Of a stretch of DNA of 64,000 nucleotides, positions 19,170 through 28,374 are shown in pieces (position 1 is the first letter of the stretch; every line of letters starts with the position of its first letter). The notes under the pieces are model-generated. The model was given only the letters and a program-made list of their open reading frames with translations, ran no database searches and was not told where the DNA came from. Origin of the DNA: Pseudomonadota bacterium (lineage in GTDB: Bacteria; Pseudomonadota; Gammaproteobacteria; Burkholderiales; Rhodocyclaceae); the NCBI GenBank assembly GCA_018262095.1, contig JAGTRW010000012.1, forward strand, positions 1-64,000. Reading direction: 5' to 3'. Made by a program: the position numbers and the translations under genes.

Positions 19170-19246
19170 TGGCGGAGTGGACGGGACTCGAACCCGCGAC
19201 CCCCGGCGTGACAGGCCGGTATTCTAACCAACTGAACTACCACTCC
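19170..19246 (-). tRNA. tRNA-Asp (GTC)
   Basis: A 77-nt cloverleaf with encoded 3' CCA. The anticodon stem CCGGCC/GGCCGG region holds loop C-T-G-T-C-A-C with anticodon GTC. The T-arm GGGTTCGAGTCCC is canonical. Last tRNA of the three-tRNA transcript. Confidence 0.96.
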
Positions 19247-19268
19247 AGTACTGCATGCTGCAAAAACT

Positions 19269-19344
19269 TGGCGTCCCCACGGGGATTCGAACCCCGGTAC
19301 CTACCGTGAAAGGGTAGTGTCCTAGGCCTCTAGACGATGGGGAC
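19269..19344 (-). tRNA. tRNA-Glu (TTC)
   Basis: A 76-nt tRNA with encoded CCA. Acceptor stem GTCCCCA/TGGGGAC, anticodon loop C-T-T-T-C-A-C with anticodon TTC, and T-loop GTTCGAATC. It lies on the same transcript as tRNA-Ala and tRNA-Asp and is next to gltX, whose product charges it. Confidence 0.96.
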
Positions 19345-19377
19345 CCGGACTAAAACGACTACTTTCTTTCGGCTTGT

Positions 19378-19453
<76 letters not shown>

Positions 19454-19472
19454 CTGCTCGAAAGAAGGCCGC

Positions 19473-19501
19473 ATTGTAGAGATCCGGCCAGCTCTTGTAA
19501 A
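19473..19501 (-). promoter_or_regulatory. Sigma70 promoter of the tRNA-Ala-Glu-Asp operon
   Basis: On the minus strand TTTACA and TACAAT are separated by exactly 17 bp, each one base from consensus. A GC-rich discriminator (GCGGCC) follows, typical of stringently controlled stable-RNA promoters, and tRNA-Ala begins 20 bp after the -10 element. Confidence 0.8.
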
Positions 19502-19539
19502 GCGCTTTTTGAATTTTATTGAGTATTAGCGACAAGTTT

Positions 19540-20934
19540 TTAGTCGCGCGTCGCCACGCTCAGGCGCTTCAGTACCAACTCGCGCGGGAAAAGCGCAATC
19601 ACCGCGTCGACCGACGGCGTGTGCGCCTGCCCGGTCAGCAGCACGCGCAGCGGCATCGCCAGCTTGGGCATTTTGAGCCCATGCGCGCCGATGCAGGTCT
19701 TGATCAGTGCGCCGATGGCCGGCGCTTCCCAGGCGACGTCGCGAACGCCGGCGATGAAGTCGGCGAGCGCCGGCAGCGCTTCGGGGATCAGGTGCTGCGC
19801 CAGCGTCTCGGCGTTCGGTTGCAGGTCGATGTAGAACGGTTCGGCGGCGTCGGCCAGTTCGTTGAGGTTGGTGGCGCGCTCCTTGTAGAGCCCGATGATG
19901 GCCGCCAGCGACGGCGTCGCGGTGACGGTGACGCCGCGCGCTGCGAGACGCGGTTCGACCAGCGCCGCCAGCCGCGCGTTGTCGGACGCCTTGAGGTAGT
20001 GGGCGTTGAGCCAGTTGAGCTTTTCGGTGTTGAACTGCGCCGCCGACGGCGTGATGTGTTCGAGGTCGAACCACTCGCAGAACTGCTGCATCGAGAACAC
20101 CTCGTCGTCGCCGTGCGACCAGCCCAGGCGGGCCAGATAGTTGAGCACCGCCTCGGGCAGGTAGCCCTCGTCGTCGTATTGCATCACGCTGACCGCGCCA
20201 TGGCGCTTGGAGAGCTTCTGCCCGTCGTCGCCGAGGATCATCGAGAGGTGGGCGTAGATTGGCACCGGTGCGCCGAGCGCTTCGAGGATGTTGATCTGGC
20301 GCGGCGTGTTGTTGACGTGATCGTCGCCGCGGATGACGTGGGTGATCCCCATTTCCCAGTCGTCGACGACGACGCAGAAGTTGTACGTCGGCGTGCCGTC
20401 GGCGCGCGCGATCACCAGGTCGTCGAGTTCGGCGTTGGCGATCTCGATGCGGCCCTTGACCATGTCGTCCCAGGCGACCACGCCCGAACTCGGATTGCGG
20501 AAACGCAGCACCGGCGTCATTCCTGCCGGCGGCGTCGGCAGCGTTTTGCCGGGCTCCGGGCGCCAGGTGCCGTCATAGCGCGGTTTCTTGCCGGCGGCGC
20601 GTTGCTCCTCGCGCATGCGTTCGAGCTCGTCGGGCGTCGTGTAGCAGGGGTAGGCGGCGCCCGAGTCGACCATCGTCTTGAGCACTTCCTTGTAGCGGTC
20701 CATGCGCTGCATCTGGTAGAACGGGCCTTCGTCGTAGTTCAAGCCGAGCCAGTTCATGCCGTCGAGAATCGCCTGCACGGCTTGTGGCGTCGAGCGTGCG
20801 ACGTCGGTGTCTTCGACGCGCAGAACGAATTTCCCGCCGTGATGGCGGGCGAAGGCCCACGAGAAAAGGGCGGTGCGCGCGCCGCCAATGTGCAGGAAAC
20901 CGGTCGGGGAGGGGGCAAAACGGGTGCGGATCAT
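19540..20934 (-). CDS. gltX: Glutamyl-tRNA synthetase
   Basis: A 464-residue class I aminoacyl-tRNA synthetase that attaches glutamate to tRNA-Glu. The N-terminal [13 protein letters not shown] contains the HIGH-type motif, and K-L-S-K-R-H-G (about residue 238) is the KMSKS-type motif. Length and C-terminal anticodon-binding region are normal. The ATG at 20934 is the first residue of conserved sequence. The tRNA-Glu gene lies about 200 bp downstream, an arrangement seen in several proteobacteria. Confidence 0.97.
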   Translation of the reverse strand: MIRTRFAPSPTGFLHIGGARTALFSWAFARHHGGKFVLRVEDTDVARSTPQAVQAILDGMNWLGLNYDEGPFYQMQRMDRYKEVLKTMVDSGAAYPCYTTPDELERMREEQRAAGKKPRYDGTWRPEPGKTLPTPPAGMTPVLRFRNPSSGVVAWDDMVKGRIEIANAELDDLVIARADGTPTYNFCVVVDDWEMGITHVIRGDDHVNNTPRQINILEALGAPVPIYAHLSMILGDDGQKLSKRHGAVSVMQYDDEGYLPEAVLNYLARLGWSHGDDEVFSMQQFCEWFDLEHITPSAAQFNTEKLNWLNAHYLKASDNARLAALVEPRLAARGVTVTATPSLAAIIGLYKERATNLNELADAAEPFYIDLQPNAETLAQHLIPEALPALADFIAGVRDVAWEAPAIGALIKTCIGAHGLKMPKLAMPLRVLLTGQAHTPSVDAVIALFPRELVLKRLSVATRD

Positions 20935-20988
20935 GATCTGTGGCCCAAAAGCGGAAAACGCGTATTGTAAAGTAAAGCACTCTTCAAA

Positions 20989-21017
20989 TTGACCGCCCGG
21001 CCGAGTTGTGGTTAAAT
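20989..21017 (+). promoter_or_regulatory. Sigma70 promoter of tRNA-Val
   Basis: TTGACC and TTAAAT with a 17-bp spacer; the -10 element ends 14 bp before the first base of tRNA-Val. It lies in the divergent spacer with gltX. Confidence 0.75.
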
Positions 21018-21031
21018 CCCGTCCCTCGAGC

Positions 21032-21106
21032 GGGCGGTTAGCTCAGTGGTAGAGCACTGCCTTCACACGGCAGGGGTCACTGGTTCGAACCCAGTACCGC
21101 CCACCA
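21032..21106 (+). tRNA. tRNA-Val (CAC)
   Basis: A 75-nt tRNA with encoded CCA. Acceptor stem GGGCGGT/ACCGCCC, anticodon stem CTGCC/GGCAG with loop T-T-C-A-C-A-C giving anticodon CAC, and T-loop GTTCGAACC. A repeat-borne terminator lies about 100 bp downstream. Confidence 0.96.
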
Positions 21107-21159
21107 TGATTCAAAAATACGAAACCCGCATTGTCCCGGGAACCATAACTTTGCCGTTT

Positions 21160-21244
21160 GGCAACGATATGCTTCCAAAATCGAGGGGCAAGGATATGCT
21201 TCCAAGTAAAAGCCAACCGGATTACGGTTGGCTTTTTGCTTTTC
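21160..21244 (+). repeat. Terminator-carrying intergenic repeat, copy 1
   Basis: An 85-bp segment identical to 28375-28459 except for about three bases. It begins with two tandem copies of GGCAA(C/G)GATATGCTTCCAA about 30 bp apart and ends in a perfect stem-loop with a T-run. The second copy is 7.2 kb away; a shorter relative lies at 47390-47455. Confidence 0.9.
21208..21237 (+). terminator. Intrinsic terminator inside repeat copy 1
   Basis: The stem AAAAGCCAACC pairs perfectly with GGTTGGCTTTT across the loop GGATTAC, followed by a T-run. It is about 100 bp after tRNA-Val and probably ends that transcript. Confidence 0.85.
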
Positions 21245-21583
21245 TGCCCTACAAAAACCTCGACTACGAATTGTCGCTCTCGCCTAACGGTCTTCTCGGC
21301 AGGTTTTCGGTGCCTGAGCTGCCGTTGCCGGGATTGGTAATGCCGGGCAGCAATGCGCCGGTCAACTGCCGTTCAGGTGGAAATCACGCAGAAGGTCCGC
21401 TTACCCATTCGGCGAACTCTCACACCCGACCCATTTCGGTCCGTCAGCTTTTCACAAAGTGGCCGGTCAGCGAAACCGAGGCTCCGCGAGTAGAATGCTC
21501 CAAAGCCGCCGTTGCTGACCTCACACTCCCGGCCATCAACGGACCGTCGCCGGTTCCATGAACCAGCCAATAAAGGGACTACC

Positions 21584-22231
21584 ATGACCAAAAGCATCAG
21601 AAAAATCATCGTTGCAACGCTTCTTTCTGTTGGTGTTGTATGCGGTGCACATGCGGCAAAGCCGGCGAAGCCTGCCAGTCAAATCACGAAACCAGCCCCT
21701 GTTGAGGCGGAGGAAGTTTCCACCGTGCCCCTTGAATTCAAGGGGTTGCTTGTTGGTAGTCAGGTACCTATTGAGAAAATTAGGCAAGTGCTCCCAATGG
21801 GATGCGCAGGGGCAAAGGATATGTGCGAATGGGAGCGAAAGAATATCCCTGATCGCTTTGAGATGTCTTGTCGTGATTATAAGGATCACACGTCTTGCAT
21901 GGGGGTTACAACGATTGCCGGGGCGATGGCAGACGTATCAACAACAACGCAGCAAGATGGCGCACTGGCCGACATCTCCATGACCATTTCTGTGAACCTG
22001 TATAGTACGGTAATGGAAGCTTTGGAGGAAAAGTACGGAAAACCCACCATTATTGACAGGGAAATCGTGTCAAATGGGTTCGGCGCTCACGCAGAAAACG
22101 TCACCAGCACTTGGATGCGCCGGGATGGCACGCATTTGATGGTGATGAAATATGCGGGGAAGCTTACTCAATCCATGATTGTTTTCGGCACGAAGAAGGA
22201 AAAGACTAAGCCAAACACGAAAGATTTGTAA
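21584..22231 (+). CDS. Secreted hypothetical protein
   Basis: A 215-residue protein of no family I recognise. The N-terminus is a clear Sec signal peptide (basic M-T-K-S-I-R-K, hydrophobic stretch, likely cleavage after A-H-A at about residue 23). A Pro/Lys/Ala-rich segment (24-45) follows, then a compact domain with four cysteines in two close pairs (about residues 73, 79, 101 and 110), which could form disulfides in the periplasm. AAAGGGA precedes the ATG at 21584; the frame upstream to 21512 is not supported. The gene is AT-richer than its neighbours and sits between repeat copy 1 and an IS remnant, which suggests later acquisition. Confidence 0.7.
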   Translation: MTKSIRKIIVATLLSVGVVCGAHAAKPAKPASQITKPAPVEAEEVSTVPLEFKGLLVGSQVPIEKIRQVLPMGCAGAKDMCEWERKNIPDRFEMSCRDYKDHTSCMGVTTIAGAMADVSTTTQQDGALADISMTISVNLYSTVMEALEEKYGKPTIIDREIVSNGFGAHAENVTSTWMRRDGTHLMVMKYAGKLTQSMIVFGTKKEKTKPNTKDL

Positions 22232-22735
22232 AATAATCCTTAGAATCAGTAGTGTCCTGTTAAAACGATACCCATGAGCTTGAAACCAAGAACTGGTGCG
22301 GCATTCGGAGAATTTTTGTGTATCTCCGATTTGAACGGTGAATTGCCGATGAGGAAGTCTTCTGGCTTTGCTTTCGACGGAGACGCCGATGAACCTCGGC
22401 AAGACGTTGTTCGCCCAACTCATGGGCTTTCTGCCCTGGAAGACTTTTCATCGCATCGGCGATCGCTACGTCAAGTCGATGAGGCGAGACACGTAGATGC
22501 CAGAACATGCGAATTCAGAATGTTTTTGGCGGCACCAGCGCAGCTAGCTTTACCGCAAATGATGATGACAGCTCAGGGTCGCGACACGACCGCTACCTCT
22601 TCGATTTCATCTCCGGAAAGCAGTCAGTGAAATTTCGCACCCCGAAAGTTGCCTGACATCACCGAGTATTTTCGACACTTTGCGGTCGATCAGGCATTGG
22701 AAAAGCGGACTTTCGACTACGGGTTGCTAATTCAG
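22232..22735. other. Decayed accessory sequence with IS remnant
   Basis: About 500 bp between the secreted protein and a LysR gene. It holds an IS4-type transposase N-terminus (22389-22496) and a 49-codon ORF at 22507-22656 without a ribosome binding site; the rest has no recognisable feature. Confidence 0.55.
22389..22496 (+). pseudogene. IS4-family transposase N-terminal remnant
   Basis: Thirty-five codons ending in a TAG. The translation starts M-N-L-G-K-T-L-F-A-Q-L-M-G-F-L-P-W-K-T-F-H-R, which I recognise as the N-terminal DUF4372 part of IS4/IS5-like transposases (normally about 380 residues). The next 150 bp do not continue the transposase, and no intact terminal inverted repeats were seen. 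It marks a former insertion site in this accessory stretch. Confidence 0.65.
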
Positions 22736-23635
22736 TTAGGGAACCGGTCCGCGCGCCTCTCCAACAAGCCAGTCGACGAAGCCGGCAACCAGATTTCCGG
22801 CTTCGGCCTGACGTGGGATTATCGCGACATAACCCGTTTGCGGAACCCGGATGTCCGGCAGCGGCGTCATCAGCCTTCCGCTGGCAATGTCGATATCCAG
22901 CATCGGCAGCGGGCCGATCCCGATGCCGAGCCCGTCTTCCACGGCTTGGCGCGCCACGAAAAAGTGATCAAATATCTGACGGGGGAGTCCGGCAAGATGT
23001 TGGAGTCCGGCCGCCTCGAGCCAGTTCGCCCAATCGCCGGCGCGAGTTTCGCTCGCAAACAGCGTATGGCCCTCGATGTCAGCCGGCTTCAGGATCGGCC
23101 GATGCGCGAATAGCGCGGGGCTCATGATCAGCGTGTCCACGTCATCCAGCAATGGAACGATGCGGTGCTGCGGCCATACATCCGCTCGAGCGACACCGCG
23201 CCGAATCGCCAAGTCGACGCCACCGCGCAATTCCTCGAGCACACACGAAACCGTCGTAACCGCGACTTCGACGTGCGGATGATCTGCGTGGTAGCGATTG
23301 AGCCGTGGAATCAGCCAGCGCATCGCGAGGCTAGTCGGAGCGCTTACACGCAAGATGCGTCGCGCGCCAGGTCGGCCGCAAGCTTCCGCCGCAACAGCCA
23401 GGCGATCGAACGAAAGGCCGACCTCTGCGGCGAATATCTTCGCCATTGGCGTCGCGACCATGCAGCGGCCGTCTCTCGTGAAGAGCCTCTGCCCTAGCCA
23501 GCTTTCGAGCGCAGCGATTTGCCGGCTCACTGCGCCATGGGTTAGACCAAGTTCGGCTCCTGCTTCGGCATAGCTGCCTGTCCGAGCAGCGACCTCGAAG
23601 ATGCGAAGGGCGTTTAAAGGGGGAAGGCGGCGCAT
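22736..23635 (-). CDS. LysR family regulator (GcvA-like)
   Basis: A 299-residue LysR regulator of the GcvA type: M-R-R-L-P-P-L-N-A-L-R-I-F-E-V-A-A-R at the start, helix-turn-helix at about residues 18-40, and the substrate-binding domain including P-R-L-N-R-Y-H-A-D-H-P. The ATG at 23635 is the standard start for this subfamily. It is divergent from an MFS transporter gene followed by a dehydrogenase gene, so it probably controls both. Confidence 0.9.
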   Translation of the reverse strand: MRRLPPLNALRIFEVAARTGSYAEAGAELGLTHGAVSRQIAALESWLGQRLFTRDGRCMVATPMAKIFAAEVGLSFDRLAVAAEACGRPGARRILRVSAPTSLAMRWLIPRLNRYHADHPHVEVAVTTVSCVLEELRGGVDLAIRRGVARADVWPQHRIVPLLDDVDTLIMSPALFAHRPILKPADIEGHTLFASETRAGDWANWLEAAGLQHLAGLPRQIFDHFFVARQAVEDGLGIGIGPLPMLDIDIASGRLMTPLPDIRVPQTGYVAIIPRQAEAGNLVAGFVDWLVGEARGPVP

Positions 23636-23770
23636 TTTAACTCGTGAGTAAAAGTAACGTTATGCGTGACTAAAAGCATACTAGTCGATAATTGCTCACA
23701 CATGTACGATTCGTTTGAAAAACGCTACAACCGAATAACCCACCTCACGTTTCCGCTAGCCCAGCCAATA

Positions 23771-24958
23771 ATGGAACCAAGAAATCGATGGAGCACACAA
23801 AAACGCAGCCTGGTAGGTGCTTGCCTCACTCACGCGCTTCATGACGGCTACACCGATGGTCTCTATGCCTTCCTGCCCGCATGGCAGGCGCAATTTAGCC
23901 TTTCTTATGCGGCGCTGGCCGCCGTTCGCGCCCTGTATTACGCGACGATGGGGGGCTTCCAGCTTCCGGCCGACCGTCTCCTGAGCGGCTTGTCACCGCG
24001 AACAGCACTGATCCTGTCGACCGTCGTCGCCGCGGCTGGCTTGTTGATCATGGCGCTGCCGTTCGGTTTTTCGGGGCTTTGCGTCGGCCTCGTCGTAGCC
24101 GGCATCGGATCGAGCATCCAGCACCCACGGGGCTCGATGCTCGTCACCAACAGTTATGGCACGGCGTCGCGACGTCCGCTCGGCATCTACAATTTTTCGG
24201 GCGACCTCGGAAAAGCCGTGCTGCCGACGCTCATTGCCGTGCTATTGCCGATCCTCGCGTGGCAATCGGTGTTGGGCCTGATGGCCGTGTTGGGGATTAC
24301 TCTGGCCGTCGCTCTGGTATCGCTGCCGCCGGCGGCTGCCGTCATCAGGAATGCCACGGGAGCGGCCACCGCCGGGCGCGGCCGCAACGGCTTCGGCATT
24401 CTGATGACGATAGGTGCACTCGATACGGCGACCCGCATGGGGTATTTGCTGTTTCTGCCCTTTCTTATCCGTGGTCGGGGCGGAGACTTGCCGACGGTCG
24501 GCATCGCACTCGCCCTGCTGTTCATCGGCGGAGCCTTCGGCAAGGCGAGCTGCGGCAGGCTCGGCGAGTGCCTGGGGGTTGTCAGGAGCGTCATGATGAC
24601 GGAAGCTGCGACAGCCCTGCTGATCGCGGCAACGCTGGTCACGCCGCTGACGCCAACGCTCATCCTGTTGCCGTTACTCGGTATCGTACTCAACGGCACC
24701 TCTTCGGTACTCTACGGCTCCGTGCCGGAGCTTTCAGATGGCGATACGGGCCGGGCCTTCGCGCTCTTCTATACGAGCGTGATCGGCTCGGGAGGTATTG
24801 CGCCGATACTCTACGGTGCGCTCGCCGATCACACCAGCCAGACGACCGGCGTCCTGGCCTCGGCGGCGACCGCCGCCCTGATCGTTCCACTTGTATTGAT
24901 GCTGCGGTCCCATCTGCACTGCTCCAGAGTAGGCCGCTCAGAAAGATATGCAGCCTGA
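23771..24958 (+). CDS. MFS transporter, fosmidomycin-resistance-like
   Basis: An inner-membrane major facilitator of about 395 residues with roughly 12 hydrophobic helices. The segment G-I-G-S-S-I-Q-H-P-R-G-S and the following G-I-Y-N-F-S-G-D-L-G-K resemble the Fsr (fosmidomycin resistance) group. The reading frame is open from 23666; the ATG at 23771 gives the usual short cytoplasmic N-terminus, but no ribosome binding site decides between it and the ATG at 23702. The gene is divergent from a LysR gene and 28 bp before a dehydrogenase gene. The substrate is unknown. Confidence 0.82.
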   Translation: MEPRNRWSTQKRSLVGACLTHALHDGYTDGLYAFLPAWQAQFSLSYAALAAVRALYYATMGGFQLPADRLLSGLSPRTALILSTVVAAAGLLIMALPFGFSGLCVGLVVAGIGSSIQHPRGSMLVTNSYGTASRRPLGIYNFSGDLGKAVLPTLIAVLLPILAWQSVLGLMAVLGITLAVALVSLPPAAAVIRNATGAATAGRGRNGFGILMTIGALDTATRMGYLLFLPFLIRGRGGDLPTVGIALALLFIGGAFGKASCGRLGECLGVVRSVMMTEAATALLIAATLVTPLTPTLILLPLLGIVLNGTSSVLYGSVPELSDGDTGRAFALFYTSVIGSGGIAPILYGALADHTSQTTGVLASAATAALIVPLVLMLRSHLHCSRVGRSERYAA

Positions 24959-24986
24959 TATTGATAAAAACGAGGAGGTAATAAAT

Positions 24987-25889
24987 ATGCAAGTAGGATT
25001 TATCGGTCTGGGACGCATGGGGTTCCCCATGGCACACAACCTCATCAAGGCAGGACACTCGGTGGTAGCGCACAACCGAAGCAGGGGGCCCGTCGACCGC
25101 TTGGTCGCCCTAGGGGCTCGGCCCGCATCGTCACCTGCGGAGGTTGCACGTTCGGTGGATATCCTTGTTTCCTGCGTTCTGACACCCGAACAGGTCGAAC
25201 AAATCTACCTCGGGCCGGAGGGAGCGATCGAGGGGGCGCGCGCAGGTCAGGTTTTCATCGATACGAGCACGATTTATCCGATGACCAGTAGAAAAATTGA
25301 GGAAGCACTCAGCGCCATAGGGGTTTCCTTCATCGACGCGCCTGTCAGCGGCGGGCCGCAGGGCGCGGAGAGTGGGACGCTCAGTGTCATGGTGGGCGCC
25401 GATACGGCGGCACTGAATAAGGCCCGCTCGGTCCTTGAGGTATTCGGGAAAAACATTTTCCATATGGGGCCGGTGGGAGCGGGCTGCTCAACCAAGATCT
25501 GCAACCAGATCCTCACCGGAACCGCACACGTCCTGGTGGCAGAGGCCATGGTGCTCGGAACGAAGCTCGGCCTCGACCCGCAGATGCTGTTCGAGGTGTT
25601 GCATCTCAGCTCGGGACAGTGCCGTGCTCTCGACCGAGCCGTACCCGAGGCCATTCTGCCTCGTAATTTCGACGCAGCCTATACGGTCAACGGAATGGTC
25701 AAGGACCTCGAGTGCGCCATCCGGACGGCCAGGGAGAATGGTGTGAGGCTATTACTACCAGCGCTGGCGCAGCAGATCTACGTGGAAGCGCGAGGTTTGG
25801 GGCACAGCGAGCAGCATCTTGCGGCGGTTATCATCCCCATGGAGAAAATTGCCGGGGTCGAGGTGGGGAGAAAAGAGCCGCTGAAGTAA
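24987..25889 (+). CDS. NAD(P)-dependent beta-hydroxyacid dehydrogenase
   Basis: A 300-residue member of the 3-hydroxyisobutyrate/tartronate-semialdehyde dehydrogenase family. The Rossmann motif G-F-I-G-L-G-R-M-G is at residues 4-12, the substrate-binding D-A-P-V-S-G-G-P-Q-G is near residue 120, and the catalytic Lys lies in the C-S-T-K-I-C-N-Q segment near 170. A very strong GAGGAGG precedes the ATG at 24987. The exact acid oxidised is not clear. Its gene follows an MFS transporter divergent from a LysR regulator, so uptake and oxidation of a small hydroxyacid is a fair inference. Confidence 0.88.
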   Translation: MQVGFIGLGRMGFPMAHNLIKAGHSVVAHNRSRGPVDRLVALGARPASSPAEVARSVDILVSCVLTPEQVEQIYLGPEGAIEGARAGQVFIDTSTIYPMTSRKIEEALSAIGVSFIDAPVSGGPQGAESGTLSVMVGADTAALNKARSVLEVFGKNIFHMGPVGAGCSTKICNQILTGTAHVLVAEAMVLGTKLGLDPQMLFEVLHLSSGQCRALDRAVPEAILPRNFDAAYTVNGMVKDLECAIRTARENGVRLLLPALAQQIYVEARGLGHSEQHLAAVIIPMEKIAGVEVGRKEPLK

Positions 25890-26171
25890 CCGGGGTGAGC
25901 TAGTCCGCTTTTCGTGGGGCTCCGAGGGATTGGTGAGCGGTGTTGCGCCACAGTCCCCAAGGACTGTGAATGCTGCCCGCTCGGACAGAGCCTCTGTCGG
26001 CCAAATTTTCCGGGGAACGACTGCTTTGGAGCGCATTCTTGACCAGCAGCTCCTGGCCGATTGTACGCATAGAGCATCAAGCTGATAAGCCGCCCTACAA
26101 CGAGAGAGTGTATATTTGCGCGGAATTTTGACCCAATTTACGAGGCAGCATGGGGCTGCCAGAGGCCTGAC

Positions 26172-27515
26172 ATGAATTTTTCTCGAAGAGATTTTATTAG
26201 AACGCTGGGCGCGGGCGCGGGGATGTGTCTTGCGGGGCTGGGCATTCCCGGATGCTCGGGCGGCGCGGGGGGCGACTTCGCATCGTCGGACCCTAGCGCT
26301 ACGCCTTTGTGGCCTGCGGGTAACGCCAGGAACAAGATCGTCGTCATAAGCGATCTTCACCTCGGCATAGACGACAAGTACACCGAAAACCTAAAAAACC
26401 GTCCTCTGCTTATTAGGTTTTTGCAATGCCTGCAAAACACCAGCGATGTACGAGAACTGGTGATTGCCGGTGATTTTCTGGATGAGTGGTATTTGCCTGT
26501 TTATTATCCCGTCTATACGGATCAATCTCTGTTTTACAAGAGTGTGATCGCCAATAATCAGGGCGTTTTCAATGAACTAAACAATGTGATTGCCAGTGGA
26601 ATAAAGCTGGTTTACGTTCCCGGAAATCATGATCTGACCTTGGCGGCAGATGTTTTGCAGGAAGCGCTCCCTGGGTTGCTTCAGGCGAGGGATGTCAAAG
26701 GGCTTGGCGCCTACTATACCGGCGACCGCAATGAAATCGTCATCGAGCATGGCCACCGCTACGATATGTTTTCCGCGCCCGACACTCTCTCCAACGCACA
26801 ACTGTGCGGAAATGAAAATACGATCCTGCCTGCCGGCTATTTTTACGCCCGCTATGCCGCAACCTGGGTGCTTGAGGGGCGTCCGAGCGCTGCAAAAAGT
26901 CTGCCCGAGGTGACAAACATACCCGATATAAACAACACGGATCAGTATGGCGCCTATTTGTATTATGCGACGCTGAAAAAAATATCGACGCGGATGACGC
27001 CCTACGAGAGCCTTTCCGAAAAGATATTCAATATGCGCATCTGCGGATTTCACGATGCCTACAGTTATCTTGATTTCTATCCGGCGCAGCAGGCGGACGG
27101 AACGATTTCAGCGCCGCTGCTGTTCCGAAATATTCAACGTACCTGGGCCGGGCGTCAGACGCTTAATCAAGTCAAGGTTCCCGACAGCTTCATTGAGGCC
27201 GTCACGGGGGCCCTTGCGTTTGAGTCATTTTTCAAGCAGGCCAAGGCGCAGTATCTCGAAAATCCCGCTGAAAAAGTGGACGTGGTTGTGTTCGGGCATA
27301 CCCATGTGCCGTCCTATCGGGACATTGGCAATGGCAAATGCTACCTAAACTCCGGAACGTGGATAGACCATAATCTCAATTATCCGAATGCTGACCGTAC
27401 CTTCGCGGTGATAACGACTGGCGAGCAGGATACGACCGCAGTTTACAGCTTCGTCGAGGAGGGCTCAGTCGTCAATGTCACGATAAGCGTCAGTGCGGTG
27501 TCCCCCCAGAATTGA
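26172..27515 (+). CDS. Tat-exported metallophosphoesterase
   Basis: A 447-residue calcineurin-type phosphoesterase. The N-terminus has a twin-arginine signal, S-R-R-D-F-I, a hydrophobic stretch and a cysteine after I-P-G (residue about 28) that could be a lipobox, so a Tat-exported, possibly lipid-anchored protein is likely. Metal-binding motifs follow in order: S-D-L-H-L-G, G-D-F-L-D-E, G-N-H-D, G-H-R-Y and G-H-T-H. The gene is AT-richer than the chromosomal backbone and has no clear operon partner. The substrate (nucleotide, phospholipid or other phosphoester) cannot be deduced. Confidence 0.83.
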   Translation: MNFSRRDFIRTLGAGAGMCLAGLGIPGCSGGAGGDFASSDPSATPLWPAGNARNKIVVISDLHLGIDDKYTENLKNRPLLIRFLQCLQNTSDVRELVIAGDFLDEWYLPVYYPVYTDQSLFYKSVIANNQGVFNELNNVIASGIKLVYVPGNHDLTLAADVLQEALPGLLQARDVKGLGAYYTGDRNEIVIEHGHRYDMFSAPDTLSNAQLCGNENTILPAGYFYARYAATWVLEGRPSAAKSLPEVTNIPDINNTDQYGAYLYYATLKKISTRMTPYESLSEKIFNMRICGFHDAYSYLDFYPAQQADGTISAPLLFRNIQRTWAGRQTLNQVKVPDSFIEAVTGALAFESFFKQAKAQYLENPAEKVDVVVFGHTHVPSYRDIGNGKCYLNSGTWIDHNLNYPNADRTFAVITTGEQDTTAVYSFVEEGSVVNVTISVSAVSPQN

Positions 27516-27613
27516 GGAGTACGTCCTTCTCCCAAAAAGTGCTCGACAGAGCAAGAAAAAGTGACGTGAAATCACCAGTTCCGAATTTAGGCAACCAAAA
27601 TTGAGACGATGCC

Positions 27614-28144
27614 ATGGCCGATAAGAAAATCACTTTAGAAATGGCTGACGCCTACGATATACCAACCTTCAAGAAGGAACTTCAAGAATCCTTCGCCCTA
27701 GCAGTGGTGGATGAATTCGGATCCTTACCAGACGGGCCAATCCCTTCGGAAAACGATCTGGACAGTTCTATGAATGCACGAGGTAGCGTCGTTCTGCGAA
27801 TTCTGTGCGATGGCCAAAAGGTAGGTGGTGCTGTGTTAATCATCGACGAGCAGACTCAGAATAATTCTCTCGACCTGTTTTTTATAAGAGCAAGGGAGCA
27901 TGGTCGCGGCTTAGGGAATAAAGCATGGTTTGCTATTGAAAAGCGATATCCGGAAACAAAAACTTGGCAGACTTACACGCCATACTTTGAAAAGAGAAAC
28001 ATCCATTTTTACGTCAATAAATGTGGATTCAAAATAATCGAGTTTTTCAACAAATATCACTCAGATCCAAACCATCCCTGTTCCGAAGATTTTCCCGGAC
28101 ATGACGAAGCGTTTCGGTTCGAGAAGATGATGCAAAGAGATTAA
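27614..28144 (+). CDS. GNAT family N-acetyltransferase
   Basis: A 176-residue protein with the GNAT fold pattern. The acetyl-CoA loop is visible as R-E-H-G-R-G-L-G-N-K-A-W (about residues 95-106), after a beta strand N-N-S-L-D-L-F-F-I, and the C-terminal Y-V-N-K-C-G-F-K fits the usual F-Y-x-x-x-G-F. The acceptor is unknown. The coding sequence is clearly AT-richer than the core genes of this window and has no partner gene, which suggests horizontal acquisition. Confidence 0.8.
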   Translation: MADKKITLEMADAYDIPTFKKELQESFALAVVDEFGSLPDGPIPSENDLDSSMNARGSVVLRILCDGQKVGGAVLIIDEQTQNNSLDLFFIRAREHGRGLGNKAWFAIEKRYPETKTWQTYTPYFEKRNIHFYVNKCGFKIIEFFNKYHSDPNHPCSEDFPGHDEAFRFEKMMQRD

Positions 28145-28374
28145 GGAATTTTTTAATATTCTAGAAATGTGGGTTGATATGCCGACGAACGACGATGTCG
28201 ATGTACCTCGTATCGCTGCCGAAAGCAGCTAGCCTGTGCTCAGCGCGGGGGCGCATGTGTTTTGTGTAAATGGATTCTCGGCAAGTTTATCCTTCCGAAA
28301 TGGGGTGATGGCAAAGATATGATTCCGACTGATAGAGAGACGCACGGGTTTTTGGAATAAATTGGACGCAATGT

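Larger units (their letters stand above)
21107..21583. other. Non-coding stretch with intergenic repeat copy 1
   Basis: No convincing gene. From 21160 to 21244 it contains an 85-bp repeat also found at 28375, including a terminator hairpin. Segment 21298-21330 (GCAGGTTTTCGGTGCC and flanks) also resembles 47426-47455. The rest (21340-21555) is decayed sequence with short inverted motifs. Confidence 0.6.

Noticed and set aside
21046-21561. 171-codon open frame starting within tRNA-Val
   Set aside because: It begins inside a tRNA, crosses a perfect terminator and a repeat, and shows no protein-like features.
22507-22656. 49-codon open frame after the IS4 remnant
   Set aside because: No ribosome binding site and no recognisable motif; possibly part of the decayed element.
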